A DNA stretch of 64,000 nucleotides from the NCBI RefSeq assembly GCF_052113225.1, contig NZ_JBFRCT010000012.1, positions 62,001-126,000 on the forward strand, in the 5' to 3' direction. Numbering within the stretch: the first letter of the stretch is position 1; the number at the start of each line of letters is the position of its first letter. Shown in pieces: positions 1-9,964 of this stretch. The notes under the pieces were generated by a model, which was not told the DNA's origin, searched no databases, and saw nothing but the letters and a program-made list of their open reading frames with translations. The position numbers were made by a program, and so were the translations under genes. The DNA comes from Pristimantibacillus sp052113225 (lineage in GTDB: Bacteria; Bacillota; Bacilli; Paenibacillales; Paenibacillaceae).

Positions 1-981
1 GTTTCAAATGCAGGTGGATTAGGAAGCTTGGGGGCAGGTTACTTAACGCCAGAACAGATCCGAGAAGCAATCAAGGAAATCAGGAAGCGCACTAACCGGC
101 CATTTGGTGTCAATTTATTCGTGCCTGAGCAGACGGATGTATCTGAAGACATCATTGAGAAAATGAACAATTATCTTAATGAATCTCGCACTGAGCTTGG
201 CATCTCGTTAAATTCATTGACTCCGGATTTAAAAGAGACGTTCAAGGAGCAGGTGCAAGTAGTGCTGGAGGAGAACGTACCAGTATTTAGTTTCACCTTT
301 GGTATCCCTTCGCAAAATATCATTCAAGAAATGAAACAGCATGGAATTGTCATAATCGGCACAGCAACAACAGTTGAAGAAGGCATCCAATTGGAAGCTA
401 CCGGAGTAGATGCTATCGTTGCTCAGGGAAGCGAAGCAGGAGGACATCGAGGTGCGTTTTTGGGAAATGCTAATGACGCTCTTATCGGTACCATGGCTCT
501 ATTACCTCAACTTGTAGATCATGTTGCTGTTCCAGTTATCGCGGCAGGAGGAATTATGGATGGTCGGGGACTCGTTGCAAGTCTTGCATTAGGAGCATCC
601 GCGGTGCAGATGGGTACTGCGTTCCTGGTGTGCCCCGAGAGCGGTGCTCATGTGGTGTACAAAGGGAAGGTTATGACTTCAAGCGAGGATTCCACAGAAA
701 TTACCTATGCTTATTCAGGCAAAGCCGCTCGTGGCATTCGTAATGATTTTATAAACAAGATGAGATTTTACCCGGGAATCATTCCTGCCTATCCGATACA
801 GAACGCGTTGACGAGAGATATTCGCCAAGCAGCCGCGAAAGCAAACAACCCAGAGTACATGTCACTATGGGCTGGACAAGGGGTTAGGCTAGCTAAGGAG
901 CTTACTGCTTCTGATATCGTAAAACAAACCATGGAGCAGGCTGCCGCGCTTATTGAAAGGTTAAATAAAACACGGAATTAA
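1..981 (+). CDS. Nitronate monooxygenase (2-nitropropane dioxygenase family), 5' end outside window
   Basis: FMN-dependent TIM-barrel enzyme that oxidises nitronates (propionate 3-nitronate, nitroalkanes) in the cytoplasm. The reading frame is open from base 1 and already encodes the family's early motif SNAGGLGSLGAGYL, so the true start lies upstream of the window and only the first few residues are missing. Visible family features are the VNLFVP strand near the start, the flavin-phosphate region QGSEAGGHRG, and the downstream IAAGGI and GASAVQMGTAFL segments. The C-terminal part is complete and ends with TAA. A hairpin follows at about 993-1044. Some members of the family are annotated as enoyl-ACP reductase II, which shares the fold. 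The nitronate monooxygenase name is the usual assignment for this motif set, but the substrate is inferred. Confidence 0.9.
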   Translation, partial: VSNAGGLGSLGAGYLTPEQIREAIKEIRKRTNRPFGVNLFVPEQTDVSEDIIEKMNNYLNESRTELGISLNSLTPDLKETFKEQVQVVLEENVPVFSFTFGIPSQNIIQEMKQHGIVIIGTATTVEEGIQLEATGVDAIVAQGSEAGGHRGAFLGNANDALIGTMALLPQLVDHVAVPVIAAGGIMDGRGLVASLALGASAVQMGTAFLVCPESGAHVVYKGKVMTSSEDSTEITYAYSGKAARGIRNDFINKMRFYPGIIPAYPIQNALTRDIRQAAAKANNPEYMSLWAGQGVRLAKELTASDIVKQTMEQAAALIERLNKTRN

Positions 982-992
982 TCATTTTGCCA

Positions 993-1044
993 ATGGGGGT
1001 GTCTCATATAGTCATTATTATGACGATGGGGCACCTCCATTTAT
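993..1044 (+). terminator. Probable terminator hairpin after the nitronate monooxygenase gene
   Basis: A long imperfect inverted repeat pairs ATGGGGGTGTCTCAT at the left with ATGGGGCACCTCCAT at the right around a short AT loop. The following run is only weakly U-rich (TTTAT), so termination is likely but not certain. Confidence 0.45.
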
Positions 1045-1213
1045 CTGAATTAAACAAAAACTGCTTGCCCACAATTTACTGAAAAAAGCAGAGAACCCCT
1101 TTTGAGACAGCCTCCTTTAGTTTGCTTGGGGTACTACAAATGTTAGAACTAATGAAGAGCAGAGAACAGGCGTATAATCCTGAATTAGATGTTGGAGCTC
1201 GCGAGGGGATTTG

Positions 1214-1669
1214 ATGAGTGACAAGAAAATAATCGCCGGAGTTGTGGTTATCGTTGCTGTATTGTGGTTCATGGGAAGCTTATTTTTCACTCGATTAGAT
1301 TCAACGAATGATATTTATCTAATTCCCGCGGGTTATGAGGGCGAAATCAGAGTAAATTATAATGTTCCAGGTGCGCCAGCACTTGAGAAGGAAGGGAAAT
1401 ACGATGTCATTCCAATTAGAAATGATGGAACATACGATACCTCAAAACCTGACATGGAATATGGGCTTGTGACAGACCAGTACTACTATATCAGCGAAGA
1501 TGGAAGGCGGACTACGATAGATGAATATTGTATCCATGGCATAGGAAATGGTGAAGCGGGAATTGATTCTAACGTCATCATCCATATCGATTTGGAAATC
1601 ACTAGAACAAAGTGCAGTGAAGATTATATGGTGTTCGGGAAAGAAATGAATCATGATAAAGACAATTAA
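1214..1669 (+). CDS. DUF6843-like membrane-anchored or secreted small protein
   Basis: A 151-residue protein of unknown function. Residues about 5-25 form one hydrophobic segment (IIAGVVVIVAVLWFMGSLFF), which acts as a signal anchor. The outside part contains the stretch IYLIPAGYEGEIRVNYNV, which recalls small Bacillota proteins of the DUF6843 type, and one pair of cysteines in the C-terminal half (EYCIHG and RTKCSE). The ATG at 1214 is preferred over TTG at 1211 because GAGGGG lies 5 bases upstream of it. The stop codon of a tiny 24-codon frame (1140-1214) overlaps this ATG as TGATG, which may allow coupling. The name rests on remembered similarity only. No function is claimed. Confidence 0.6.
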   Translation: MSDKKIIAGVVVIVAVLWFMGSLFFTRLDSTNDIYLIPAGYEGEIRVNYNVPGAPALEKEGKYDVIPIRNDGTYDTSKPDMEYGLVTDQYYYISEDGRRTTIDEYCIHGIGNGEAGIDSNVIIHIDLEITRTKCSEDYMVFGKEMNHDKDN

Positions 1670-1791
1670 TCAGTAATTGAAGACGATATGCAAAAAGCGA
1701 GCAGATGAAGAGGAGTTTTCTTTTACTGTAGCGAATATATCAACCGACCCTGGTCCGAAGAATTGATTTGGAGAGAAGGAGATTATCAAAT

Positions 1792-2967
1792 ATGTTGGAT
1801 CAAACAGCAATCAGTCAGCTTAAAGCAACACTTAGAAAAGGTATCGATAACAACGAAGTAGCAGGCGCTAATTTCATGGTGATCAAGGACGGAAGAGAAA
1901 TCTTCTATCATGAAGACGGACTAGCCGATTTGGATGCTGGACGTCCCATTACAAGAGATTCCGTTTTCCGTTTATATTCCATGACGAAGCCAGTTACGGC
2001 TACTGCTGTAATGATTCTGGTAGAACGCGGAGAAATTGATTTATTTGATGCGGTAAGCCGGTATTTACCTGGCTTCAAGAACCAACTGGCGGAGAAAGAC
2101 GGCGAATTGGTGCCGGTGGAGCGGGAAGTAAATATCCATGACTTGCTTGATATGACCTGTGGATTGGTTTACGGAGGAACAAATGCTGCTGGACAAGCAA
2201 CGGAAGCATTGTTCAAAGAAATTGACGGACGTTTGTTAGGTGAATCACCTGTAAGTACGGTGGAAGCAATGAACCGCCTGGGTGAATGCCCTCTTGCATT
2301 CCAGCCGGGATCGTCCTGGGCATACGGAACTTCAGCTGATGTGCTTGGAGCGGTAGTAGAAATTGTAAGCGGCAAACGGTTTGGCGAGTTTTTGCAGCAA
2401 GAATTGTTTGGCCCTCTTGGTATGAAGGATACCGGCTTCTGGCTGCCTGAGGAGAAGAAAGAACGTCTTGTTAACACTTACGCGGACAATGGAGAAGGCG
2501 GATTGACGTTGTATGAGGGTAATCATCTTGGCATTATTAATCAAATGGACCGCAATCCGGCGTTCGAATCAGGAGGAGCGGGACTCGTCTCTACGATAGA
2601 TGATGCTGCCAAGTTCACAACGATGCTGATAAACAAAGGAAACCTGAATGGTGTTCAAATTCTGCGTCCAAGAACGGTCGAGTATTTGACTTCAGGAACG
2701 TTAAAGGCCCATCAGCAACCAGCTTTTGAAACATGGCATACTTTGGCAGGACATAGCTACGGCAACCTGATGCGCATTGTTACAGATACTAAGACGACAG
2801 GAATTCTAGCAAGTCAAGGGGAGTATGGCTGGGATGGCTGGCTTGGTGCCTACTTCGGTAATTTCCCTCTAGAGAGAATGACTATTCTGTTTATGATTCA
2901 GAAAAAAGATGCGGGTACAACCTCGCTTACTCGGAAGCTTCGTAATATTGTGTTAAGTTCATTATAA
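1792..2967 (+). CDS. Serine hydrolase, beta-lactamase class C/EstB-like
   Basis: A 391-residue cytoplasmic-looking member of the serine beta-lactamase/penicillin-binding fold family. These enzymes are usually esterases or D-amino peptidases rather than true lactamases. The SxxK motif is SMTK with the catalytic Ser at residue 63 and Lys at 66. The second motif is YGTS within SSWAYGTSADVLG. The C-terminal part has a glycine-rich strand (YGWDGWLGAYFGN) at the usual place of the KTG/HxG box. No signal peptide is seen, which fits the EstB-type cytoplasmic esterases. ATG at 1792 is chosen over TTG at 1768 because GAGAAGGAG sits about 10 bases upstream. It is followed directly by a strong terminator, so it is the last gene of its unit. 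The substrate is unknown. Confidence 0.88.
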   Translation: MLDQTAISQLKATLRKGIDNNEVAGANFMVIKDGREIFYHEDGLADLDAGRPITRDSVFRLYSMTKPVTATAVMILVERGEIDLFDAVSRYLPGFKNQLAEKDGELVPVEREVNIHDLLDMTCGLVYGGTNAAGQATEALFKEIDGRLLGESPVSTVEAMNRLGECPLAFQPGSSWAYGTSADVLGAVVEIVSGKRFGEFLQQELFGPLGMKDTGFWLPEEKKERLVNTYADNGEGGLTLYEGNHLGIINQMDRNPAFESGGAGLVSTIDDAAKFTTMLINKGNLNGVQILRPRTVEYLTSGTLKAHQQPAFETWHTLAGHSYGNLMRIVTDTKTTGILASQGEYGWDGWLGAYFGNFPLERMTILFMIQKKDAGTTSLTRKLRNIVLSSL

Positions 2968-2973
2968 AAGGAA

Positions 2974-3006
2974 AGCGCTGCCGCGCAGATCTGCGGCAGC
3001 GTTTTT
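2974..3006 (+). terminator. Rho-independent terminator after serine hydrolase
   Basis: CGCTGCCGC pairs with GCGGCAGCG around an 8-base loop and is followed by a T run. Confidence 0.9.
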
Positions 3007-3151
3007 AATTATATAGAGGTGTTCATGCTATTTGCGATATTTTGTCAAATTTCTGCATTTTTTTCGTGAGGAATTAACTAAAGTTAATTGGCTGTTAACT
3101 GTATCTTTGCTAAGCTGTTCCTGCTCATTCAGTTAGAGGAGGATGAAGATT

Positions 3152-6100
3152 TTGCTTCGTAAAATAAGTTACGGCCTGTTATTGGCCGCAATCGCTTTTG
3201 TATTCTGGCCTGCGGGAGGGCAAAAGACGGTTTTTGCGGCCGTTTCGATGGAACCATGGTCCAACCTTCCCGAACCGATTCCAGGAGCTTCGGCAAGCGC
3301 TGTACTCTCTGGGAACAAAATTCTGGTGACTGGGGGACAGAACGGTTCGAATTCCAAGTCTAAGAATTCGTACGTGTTCGATACCATTAGCAAAACCTGG
3401 ACTACTAATGCTCCTACTTTGCCAGTAGCCTATCATAAACAATCCATGCTGCGGGACGGCAGAGTATTGGTCACAGGAGGAAATGCATTCGAGAACAGTA
3501 TCGGGTACGTATACAACGATCTGGCCCGAATCTATAATCCACAAACGAATGCATGGACAAATGCCGCGAACGTCCCTCATACCGTGCTAGGACAAACGCA
3601 GAGTACACTGGCGGATGGCCGTGTCATGATTGTTGGGGGATCTAATGAAGTTTATTATCCCGGGACCAGCATAACGTACAATAATTCGTATATTTACGAT
3701 CCGTCAACGAATCGTTGGGATGAAGCTGCTCCTCTGCCGATTACCTTGTATGAAGCAGCTCAAAGCACCTTGAAGGACGGCCGGGTGCTGCTAACCGGTG
3801 GTTTAAACGGTTATGCTTACTCCTATGCTTCGTTCATATATGATCCTGCGTCTAACACATGGACGAAAGCAGCCTCATTGCCATATGCCTATGAGGATAT
3901 TTTTTTCAGGCATTCGCAAGTAACGCTTGAAAACGGGAAAGTGCTGGTCATGGGCAATTATAATTTTTACATTTACGATCCAGTGACGAATAACTGGACG
4001 AAGGACAGTGAGAACACGGGTCATTTAACGGATGCCAGTCTGGTTTCAATTGGTTCCGATGTATATGTTGTAAGCGGGTATGATTATTTGGACTATTCAA
4101 CTAATACCAAGCTTTATAAGCTTACGTTTGACTTTACTGCACCGACTGCACCGACTATTACAGGCGGAGACAGCGGATGGAACGGAACCGATGTGGATGT
4201 GACGATTACGCCAGGAACAGATGCGGGAACGGGAGTGGACCGAACGGAGTACAGTCTATCTGGCGCGACGACATTGGCTTGGACAACTTATTCCGAAGCA
4301 GATTTCATTCATATCTCGAATTCGGGACAGACAACCGTTACAGCTCGAACAGTTGACAAGGCAGGGAATATCAGTGATACAGCCTCGACTGTCGTTAAGA
4401 TCGATAAGACAGCTCCTTTAACGCCAATTATCAACTTGTCGGCGAACGGATGGACCGCAAATAATGTGACGGCTGCTCTATCGGCGTCTTCTGATTCTGG
4501 AGGCTCAGGCGTGAGTCGCAGAGAGTATAGTCTATCAGGTGCCACATCGCTTGGGTGGACCACGTATTCTGGTACCGTAACTATTGCAGCGGCAGGAGAA
4601 ACGACATTCCATGCGCGAGATATTGATGAAGTAGGTAATGTCAGCGCTGAAGGAAGTGCGGTCATACAAATTGACAAAGCACCACCGCTTACACCTAGTA
4701 TCACACCAACATCAACGGCTTGGAATCAATCAGATGTCACGGTTACCATTGCTCCTGGTACGGACTCGGGAGGCTCCGGCATAAGCAGGACGGAATATCA
4801 GTTGACTGGCGCGAAGACTTTGAACTGGACATCCTATTCCAGTTCGTTCGTCATTGGGACTGAAGGTCTGACGACCGTTGAGGCGAGAACAATCGATAAT
4901 GCAGGTAATATAAGTGCAACCAAGTCAGTTACGTTGAAGCTGGACAAGACACTGCCTACAGCACCAACAGTTACTCCTGACTCGACGGCCTGGACGAATG
5001 CTGCCTCAGTCAAAGCAGCAGTTACTGCGGGTACCGATGGCGGCTCAGGAGTCAGTAGAACCGAGTATAGCTTAAGCGGAGCGACAACACTTGGCTGGAC
5101 GACATACACGGGACAAGTGACGATCAGCGCAGAAGGACAGACTACACTCAGCGCCAGAACCGTCGACATAGCAGGTAACATTAGCGCAGTCACGACTGGC
5201 ATAGTTAAGATCGACCGTACTACTCCTGGGGTGCCAGACATCAAGGAGTCAACCATAGCTTGGACGGCAGCCGATGCTACATTCACATTGGCGCCAGGGA
5301 CCGATAGCGGTTCTGGAGCATCCCGTACGGAGTACATGCTGAGCGGAGGAACAACACTAGGCTGGACAACCTATACGGGAGCTGTGACGATTACGGAAGA
5401 AGGTCAGACGACGATTAACGCCAGAACCGTTGATCAGGCAGGCAACACAAGTGGACCACGCTTAGGTGCGATCTTAATAGACAAAACGAAGCCGACTACG
5501 CCAGTGATTACACCTTCTGCTACGGGTTGGAGTGTATCGGATGTGAGCGTATCAATTATATCCGGAACAGACAAGACCGGATCTGGTGTGAGCAAAACCG
5601 AATACAAAATGTCCGGTGCGACAACGAAGGATTGGACAACATATTCCACAGCTTTTTCCATCAGCGCCGAAGGCCAGACAATGGTGGAAGCAAGAACCAT
5701 CGACAAAGCAGGCAATATAAGTACGGTTGCGACAGTTACGGTGATGATCGATAAGACAAAACCGACAGCACCAACCGTAACGCAAGATGCATCTGGTTGG
5801 ACGAATGCCTCGTCCGTCAGCGCAACAATTATGGCAGGGACGGATAGCAGTTCAGGTGTCAATAGGACGGAATATAGCTTAAGCGGAGCAATGACGCTTG
5901 GCTGGACAACGTATTCGGGCCAAATGTCCATCAACGCCGAGGGGCTCACCACGATTAACGCACGAAGTGTGGATAATGCGGGTAATATAAGTCCTGTGTC
6001 GACGAGCTCAATAAAGATTGACCGTACTGCTCCAACGATTCCTTCAATCAGCCCAGATAGTGGAGAATGGTCAGCTGTTTCCATTTCCGTGACGCTGACT

Positions 6101-9100
6101 GCTGGAGCAGACAGCGCTTCGGCAGTAGAGCGGGTTGAATATAAGCTGACAGGTGCAACGACGCTTGATTGGACAGCTTACACAGGACCAATTAACTTGA
6201 CCAAAGAAGGAATAACAATAGTATCCGCGCGGACAGTCGATAAGGCTGGAAATGTTAGTGCGGAGTTCGAGGCAGCTCAGTCTCTCGATCTATCAGCACC
6301 TGGTGCAGCGATATTAAGCTCGGACGCTCCGGATTGGACTTCGGCAGATAGCGTGAACGTGGCGGCTGAGGCAGGAACGGACAGTGGCGGATCGGGTGTT
6401 AATCGGGTCGAATACAGCTTGTCCGGTGCAGTAACATCAACGTGGAAGCTTTACACAGGGCCGATTCTCGTGACAGCCGAGGGGCAAACAGAAGTAACTG
6501 TGAGAACGGTAGACAATGCCGGCAACTTGGGTGCTGAGTCCAAAAAGACGGTTAAGATCGACCGGACGGCACCATCCAAACCTGATATCCAAGCTGATGC
6601 AACGGGATGGACGTCAGCGGATATCAAGGTTACGGTGACGCCTGGTACGGACCCATTATCTGGAGCAAGCCGTACGGAATATCGCTTATTAGGTGCAACA
6701 ACACTTGACTGGACGACCTATACTGGAACGATTACGGTAACAGCGGCTGGAGAGACTTCGGTTCAAGCACGAATGGTGGATGAGGCAGGCAACTTCAGCG
6801 ATACATCTGTCTTAAACGTGCACATTGATAAAACTGCACCAATTGAGCCGCAAGTATTGGTTGAAAAGGAGGGCTGGATATCGGCTGCTAAGGTTGCCTT
6901 CTCCATTACGGCGGGCACAGATCAAGGCGGCTCAGCAGTAGACCGAACAGAATACAAGTTGACTGGTGCAGCAACAAAAGATTGGACGACTTATGCAGGA
7001 GCAGTGGACATCGAAGCGGAAGGTGCAACGACAATCAGCGCGAGAACAATCGACGCTGCTGGTAATGTTGGCCCCGTACAAGAGGTGACGATCCGAATCG
7101 ACAGATCATCGCCTACTATTCCTTCTATTAAACCAGAGACAACAGACTGGATCTCAGCTGATTCTGTAAAAGTTACAATTACAGCAGGTGAGGACATTGG
7201 TGAATCTGGCATCGAGAAGTCAGAATACCGAATCACGGGAGCGGGCGCGCGAGATTGGACCGTTTATACCGGAGAGATTAGCATCACAGCAGAGGGCGTG
7301 TCGACCATTTACGCGAGATCCGTTGACCAAGCCGGCAACATTGGTCCATCTGCTGAGTTGATTGTGAGAATCGATCGTACTCCACCTTCAGCGCCTGTTA
7401 CGCAATCACCAGTTAATGGTGAAGTACTGGGGGACAACCTACCGACAATAGTAGGCACTGCAGAGGAAAATTCGATTATTGCAATAACGATTGATGGAGA
7501 GGAACTCCCGGCAGTTACTACGGATAGTAAGGGCAGCTGGACATATACACCGGTTTCTCCACTGAAGGATGGCAAGCATCAGATCCGTGTATCCGTGAAG
7601 GATGCTGTCGGCAATGCTGCCGCAGAGGAGGACGTATTGACGTTTACGGTTGACACCACGGCTCCAGAAGCACCTGTTATCGAAGAGCCGGTAAATGATG
7701 CTATTTCGGGAATTTCAAAGCCTGTATTTAAAGGGCATGCTGAAGCGGGTTCAAAGGTCACGCTATATATCGGAGATTCACAGATAAAATCAATAACAGC
7801 TGATGAGGACGGAAACTGGTCATACACGATAGTAACGCCGCTGGAAGACGGTATATACGTGTTAAAAGCTACAGCTGCAGACGCGGTCGGTAATGTGGGT
7901 TCTGAATCCGGGCTTGTCTCGTGGACGGTGGATACGAATGCACCTGTGGCACCGGTCGTACTTGCACCGATTAATGGGAATGTTACGAATGAGAATAAGT
8001 TAACCATTTCCGGGACGGCCGAAGCCGGTTCCTTAATCACCATTGAGATCGATAACAAGAAAATGGCTGAGAAAAAAGCAACCAGCTTAGGTGCTTGGTC
8101 ATTCACACTTACTGAAGCACTCGCTGATGGTAAGCACATTATTACGACAGAAGCGGCTGACGAGGCTGGTAATATCGGTCCGGCTTCTGAAACGGTTGAG
8201 ATCATGATCGATACTGAAGCACCAGAGGTGGCCGTGATTACAGCTCCAACTGAGGGAGAGCAATTGAATAAAACAAAACCGCAGCTGCGCGGATCTGCTG
8301 AAGCTGGTGCGTGGATTCATCTGACGCTCGATGGTACTACAGTTGATCCCTTCAAAGTCGGAGAAAGCGGCATTTGGTCCTACTCCCCATCTGAAGGACT
8401 AAGTGATGGCATTCATCGAGTCAAAATCAATGTTACAGATGAGGCGGGCAATGTGAAAGAGGAGGCTGTGGAACTCCGTTTTGTGATTGATACGACAGCA
8501 CCGGAGGTCCCGGTTATCACCCAGCCAACTGCTGGATCGCGGACTAACGTTACGAAGCCTACACTGGTTGGAACAGCGGAGAAACAGTCTCGAGTAAATA
8601 TCTTACTCGATGACGAGGCGGCTGCTGTAGTAGAAGCTGATGAGGATGGCAACTGGGAATTTATACCCGTTGTAGATCTGGCAATTGGGAGGCACATGAT
8701 ACAGGTGCAAGCTGAGGATAATGCCGGCAATGAAAGCGGTATGTCGGCTGAACATGATTTCGAGATTGTCTCCAGCAATGCTGAACTCAGCAAACTTACG
8801 CTAAGTGACGTTAAACTGAACGAGTTATTCCAAAGCACACAGCTTGATTATACAGCAAGAGTGAATTACTCGGTATCGAGCACCGAAATTACGGCAGTCC
8901 CAAGTGATTCTAATGCAGCTGTAGAAATTTTACTTGAGGACGGTCAACAAGCTGGCAAGCCAGTCAAGCTAAAGGTTGGAGAACAAAGGGTAATCATTCG
9001 TGTAACCGCTCAGGACGGGACTACCATCCGGACTTATAAAGTGACGATCACAAGAAATCAGTATGTCGAGCCGAAGCCAGATGAGCCGGAAACACCGGAA

Positions 9101-9703
9101 ACTCCTGAGCCGGTCAAGCTGATTTCCTGTAAGCCAGAAGGAGATAATAGTGTCCAATTCACGGATATGGCAGGACATTGGGCCAATCAAGCGGTGCAAC
9201 ATGCATACGGCTGTGGTGTAGTCAAAGGCTTTAATGACAGTACGTTCCATCCGGACGCGCAGGTAACACGGGCAGAATTTGTTACGATGCTCATGAACAC
9301 AGTTCTTGATAGCTCGGAGCCAGCTGGAAGCGGAGAAGGCTTCTCCGATAGCAGTAATATTCCAGCTTGGGCAGCAAATGCAGTGGCAGAATCAAAAGGA
9401 TATGGCTTCGTAAACGGCTTCGCGGATGGCTCATTCCGGCCTAATGAGCAAGTAACTCGTGCTGAATTGATTACGATGCTGGCCAAAGCAGCTGGGATCA
9501 AGCCGCTGGAAGCAGATAAAGTCACTGGAATGTTCGCTGATGCGGATGATATTCCTGCTTGGGCTGCCGGCTACGTGGCTGCGTTGCAGGAGAAGGGTCT
9601 CCTGCAAGGAAGAGGTGATGGCAAATTTGAACCAACAGGCCATGCAACAAGAGCAGAAGCAGCCGTGCTGCTGCTGCGGATTATCGAATTCCGACAAGAC
9701 TGA
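3152..9703 (+). CDS. Giant SLH-anchored surface protein with Kelch, OmpL47-like, Ig-like and cadherin-like modules
   Basis: About 2183 residues. A signal peptide (hydrophobic LLLAAIAFVFWPAGG) precedes a Kelch beta-propeller of about residues 30-325 with repeated DGRVLVTGG-type strands and YDPxTNxWT turns. Next come 12 repeats of about 90 residues (roughly 326-1415). Each has W near the start, a G(T/A)DxxSG turn, R(T/V)EY.L(S/T)GA, DWT.Y, ARTVDxAGN and an IDRTAP linker, which is the OmpL47-type beta domain. Then follow five Ig-like repeats (about 1415-1870), one cadherin-like beta-sandwich (ELSKLTLSDVKL), a Pro/Glu linker and three SLH domains with intact TRAE motifs for cell-wall polymer binding. 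AGGAGG directly touches ATG 3143 but is 9 bases from TTG 3152, so TTG is favoured. No catalytic module is seen. An adhesive or glycan-binding role is inferred. Confidence 0.92.
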   Translation: MLRKISYGLLLAAIAFVFWPAGGQKTVFAAVSMEPWSNLPEPIPGASASAVLSGNKILVTGGQNGSNSKSKNSYVFDTISKTWTTNAPTLPVAYHKQSMLRDGRVLVTGGNAFENSIGYVYNDLARIYNPQTNAWTNAANVPHTVLGQTQSTLADGRVMIVGGSNEVYYPGTSITYNNSYIYDPSTNRWDEAAPLPITLYEAAQSTLKDGRVLLTGGLNGYAYSYASFIYDPASNTWTKAASLPYAYEDIFFRHSQVTLENGKVLVMGNYNFYIYDPVTNNWTKDSENTGHLTDASLVSIGSDVYVVSGYDYLDYSTNTKLYKLTFDFTAPTAPTITGGDSGWNGTDVDVTITPGTDAGTGVDRTEYSLSGATTLAWTTYSEADFIHISNSGQTTVTARTVDKAGNISDTASTVVKIDKTAPLTPIINLSANGWTANNVTAALSASSDSGGSGVSRREYSLSGATSLGWTTYSGTVTIAAAGETTFHARDIDEVGNVSAEGSAVIQIDKAPPLTPSITPTSTAWNQSDVTVTIAPGTDSGGSGISRTEYQLTGAKTLNWTSYSSSFVIGTEGLTTVEARTIDNAGNISATKSVTLKLDKTLPTAPTVTPDSTAWTNAASVKAAVTAGTDGGSGVSRTEYSLSGATTLGWTTYTGQVTISAEGQTTLSARTVDIAGNISAVTTGIVKIDRTTPGVPDIKESTIAWTAADATFTLAPGTDSGSGASRTEYMLSGGTTLGWTTYTGAVTITEEGQTTINARTVDQAGNTSGPRLGAILIDKTKPTTPVITPSATGWSVSDVSVSIISGTDKTGSGVSKTEYKMSGATTKDWTTYSTAFSISAEGQTMVEARTIDKAGNISTVATVTVMIDKTKPTAPTVTQDASGWTNASSVSATIMAGTDSSSGVNRTEYSLSGAMTLGWTTYSGQMSINAEGLTTINARSVDNAGNISPVSTSSIKIDRTAPTIPSISPDSGEWSAVSISVTLTAGADSASAVERVEYKLTGATTLDWTAYTGPINLTKEGITIVSARTVDKAGNVSAEFEAAQSLDLSAPGAAILSSDAPDWTSADSVNVAAEAGTDSGGSGVNRVEYSLSGAVTSTWKLYTGPILVTAEGQTEVTVRTVDNAGNLGAESKKTVKIDRTAPSKPDIQADATGWTSADIKVTVTPGTDPLSGASRTEYRLLGATTLDWTTYTGTITVTAAGETSVQARMVDEAGNFSDTSVLNVHIDKTAPIEPQVLVEKEGWISAAKVAFSITAGTDQGGSAVDRTEYKLTGAATKDWTTYAGAVDIEAEGATTISARTIDAAGNVGPVQEVTIRIDRSSPTIPSIKPETTDWISADSVKVTITAGEDIGESGIEKSEYRITGAGARDWTVYTGEISITAEGVSTIYARSVDQAGNIGPSAELIVRIDRTPPSAPVTQSPVNGEVLGDNLPTIVGTAEENSIIAITIDGEELPAVTTDSKGSWTYTPVSPLKDGKHQIRVSVKDAVGNAAAEEDVLTFTVDTTAPEAPVIEEPVNDAISGISKPVFKGHAEAGSKVTLYIGDSQIKSITADEDGNWSYTIVTPLEDGIYVLKATAADAVGNVGSESGLVSWTVDTNAPVAPVVLAPINGNVTNENKLTISGTAEAGSLITIEIDNKKMAEKKATSLGAWSFTLTEALADGKHIITTEAADEAGNIGPASETVEIMIDTEAPEVAVITAPTEGEQLNKTKPQLRGSAEAGAWIHLTLDGTTVDPFKVGESGIWSYSPSEGLSDGIHRVKINVTDEAGNVKEEAVELRFVIDTTAPEVPVITQPTAGSRTNVTKPTLVGTAEKQSRVNILLDDEAAAVVEADEDGNWEFIPVVDLAIGRHMIQVQAEDNAGNESGMSAEHDFEIVSSNAELSKLTLSDVKLNELFQSTQLDYTARVNYSVSSTEITAVPSDSNAAVEILLEDGQQAGKPVKLKVGEQRVIIRVTAQDGTTIRTYKVTITRNQYVEPKPDEPETPETPEPVKLISCKPEGDNSVQFTDMAGHWANQAVQHAYGCGVVKGFNDSTFHPDAQVTRAEFVTMLMNTVLDSSEPAGSGEGFSDSSNIPAWAANAVAESKGYGFVNGFADGSFRPNEQVTRAELITMLAKAAGIKPLEADKVTGMFADADDIPAWAAGYVAALQEKGLLQGRGDGKFEPTGHATRAEAAVLLLRIIEFRQD

Positions 9704-9819
9704 CGAAATAGTGGAGCAGGGGCTAAACCTGTTATGGGGATCCGTTATAAACTCAAATTGGTCAATTTTGAACAAATAGCGTGATGTAGATTCGTAAGCC
9801 GCAGAATGTAACAGTTAAT

Positions 9820-9868
9820 GGGGATGTTTCCAAAGCCAAAAATGGCTTATGGGACATCCTCATTTTTT
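9820..9868 (+). terminator. Rho-independent terminator after giant SLH protein
   Basis: GGGGATGTTTCCAAAGCC pairs imperfectly with GGCTTATGGGACATCCTC and is followed by TTTTTT. The preceding 9704-9819 holds no recognisable gene. Confidence 0.75.
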
Positions 9869-9926
9869 GTTTAAAATCATTCCTAAATCTCCGCAAAAAA
9901 TGTCGAAGCTTCTGTTTGAAATTCAG

Positions 9927-9932
9927 TATAAT
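9927..9932 (+). promoter_or_regulatory. Putative -10 element for the MalT-like regulator gene
   Basis: A consensus TATAAT lies 33 bases before the start codon. No convincing -35 hexamer is found at 16-18 bases, so the promoter may need an activator or be weak. Confidence 0.4.
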
Positions 9933-9964
9933 AGAGGTACTAGAACCGACTTGAAGGAGATCGT

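Noticed and set aside
982..1213. Possible insertion-sequence remnant (words such as TTTTGAGACAGCCTCC)
   Set aside because: No inverted ends, target duplication or transposase fragment could be seen.
4130..7390. Regular periodicity of about 270 bases that could suggest a repeat array
   Set aside because: It is the coding sequence of 12 OmpL47-like protein repeats. The DNA copies differ widely, with no identical repeats or spacers as in CRISPR.
4309..8838. Many long open frames on the minus strand, up to 216 codons
   Set aside because: They mirror the Thr/Ser/Ala-rich repeats of the plus-strand surface protein, lack ribosome sites and show no family motifs.
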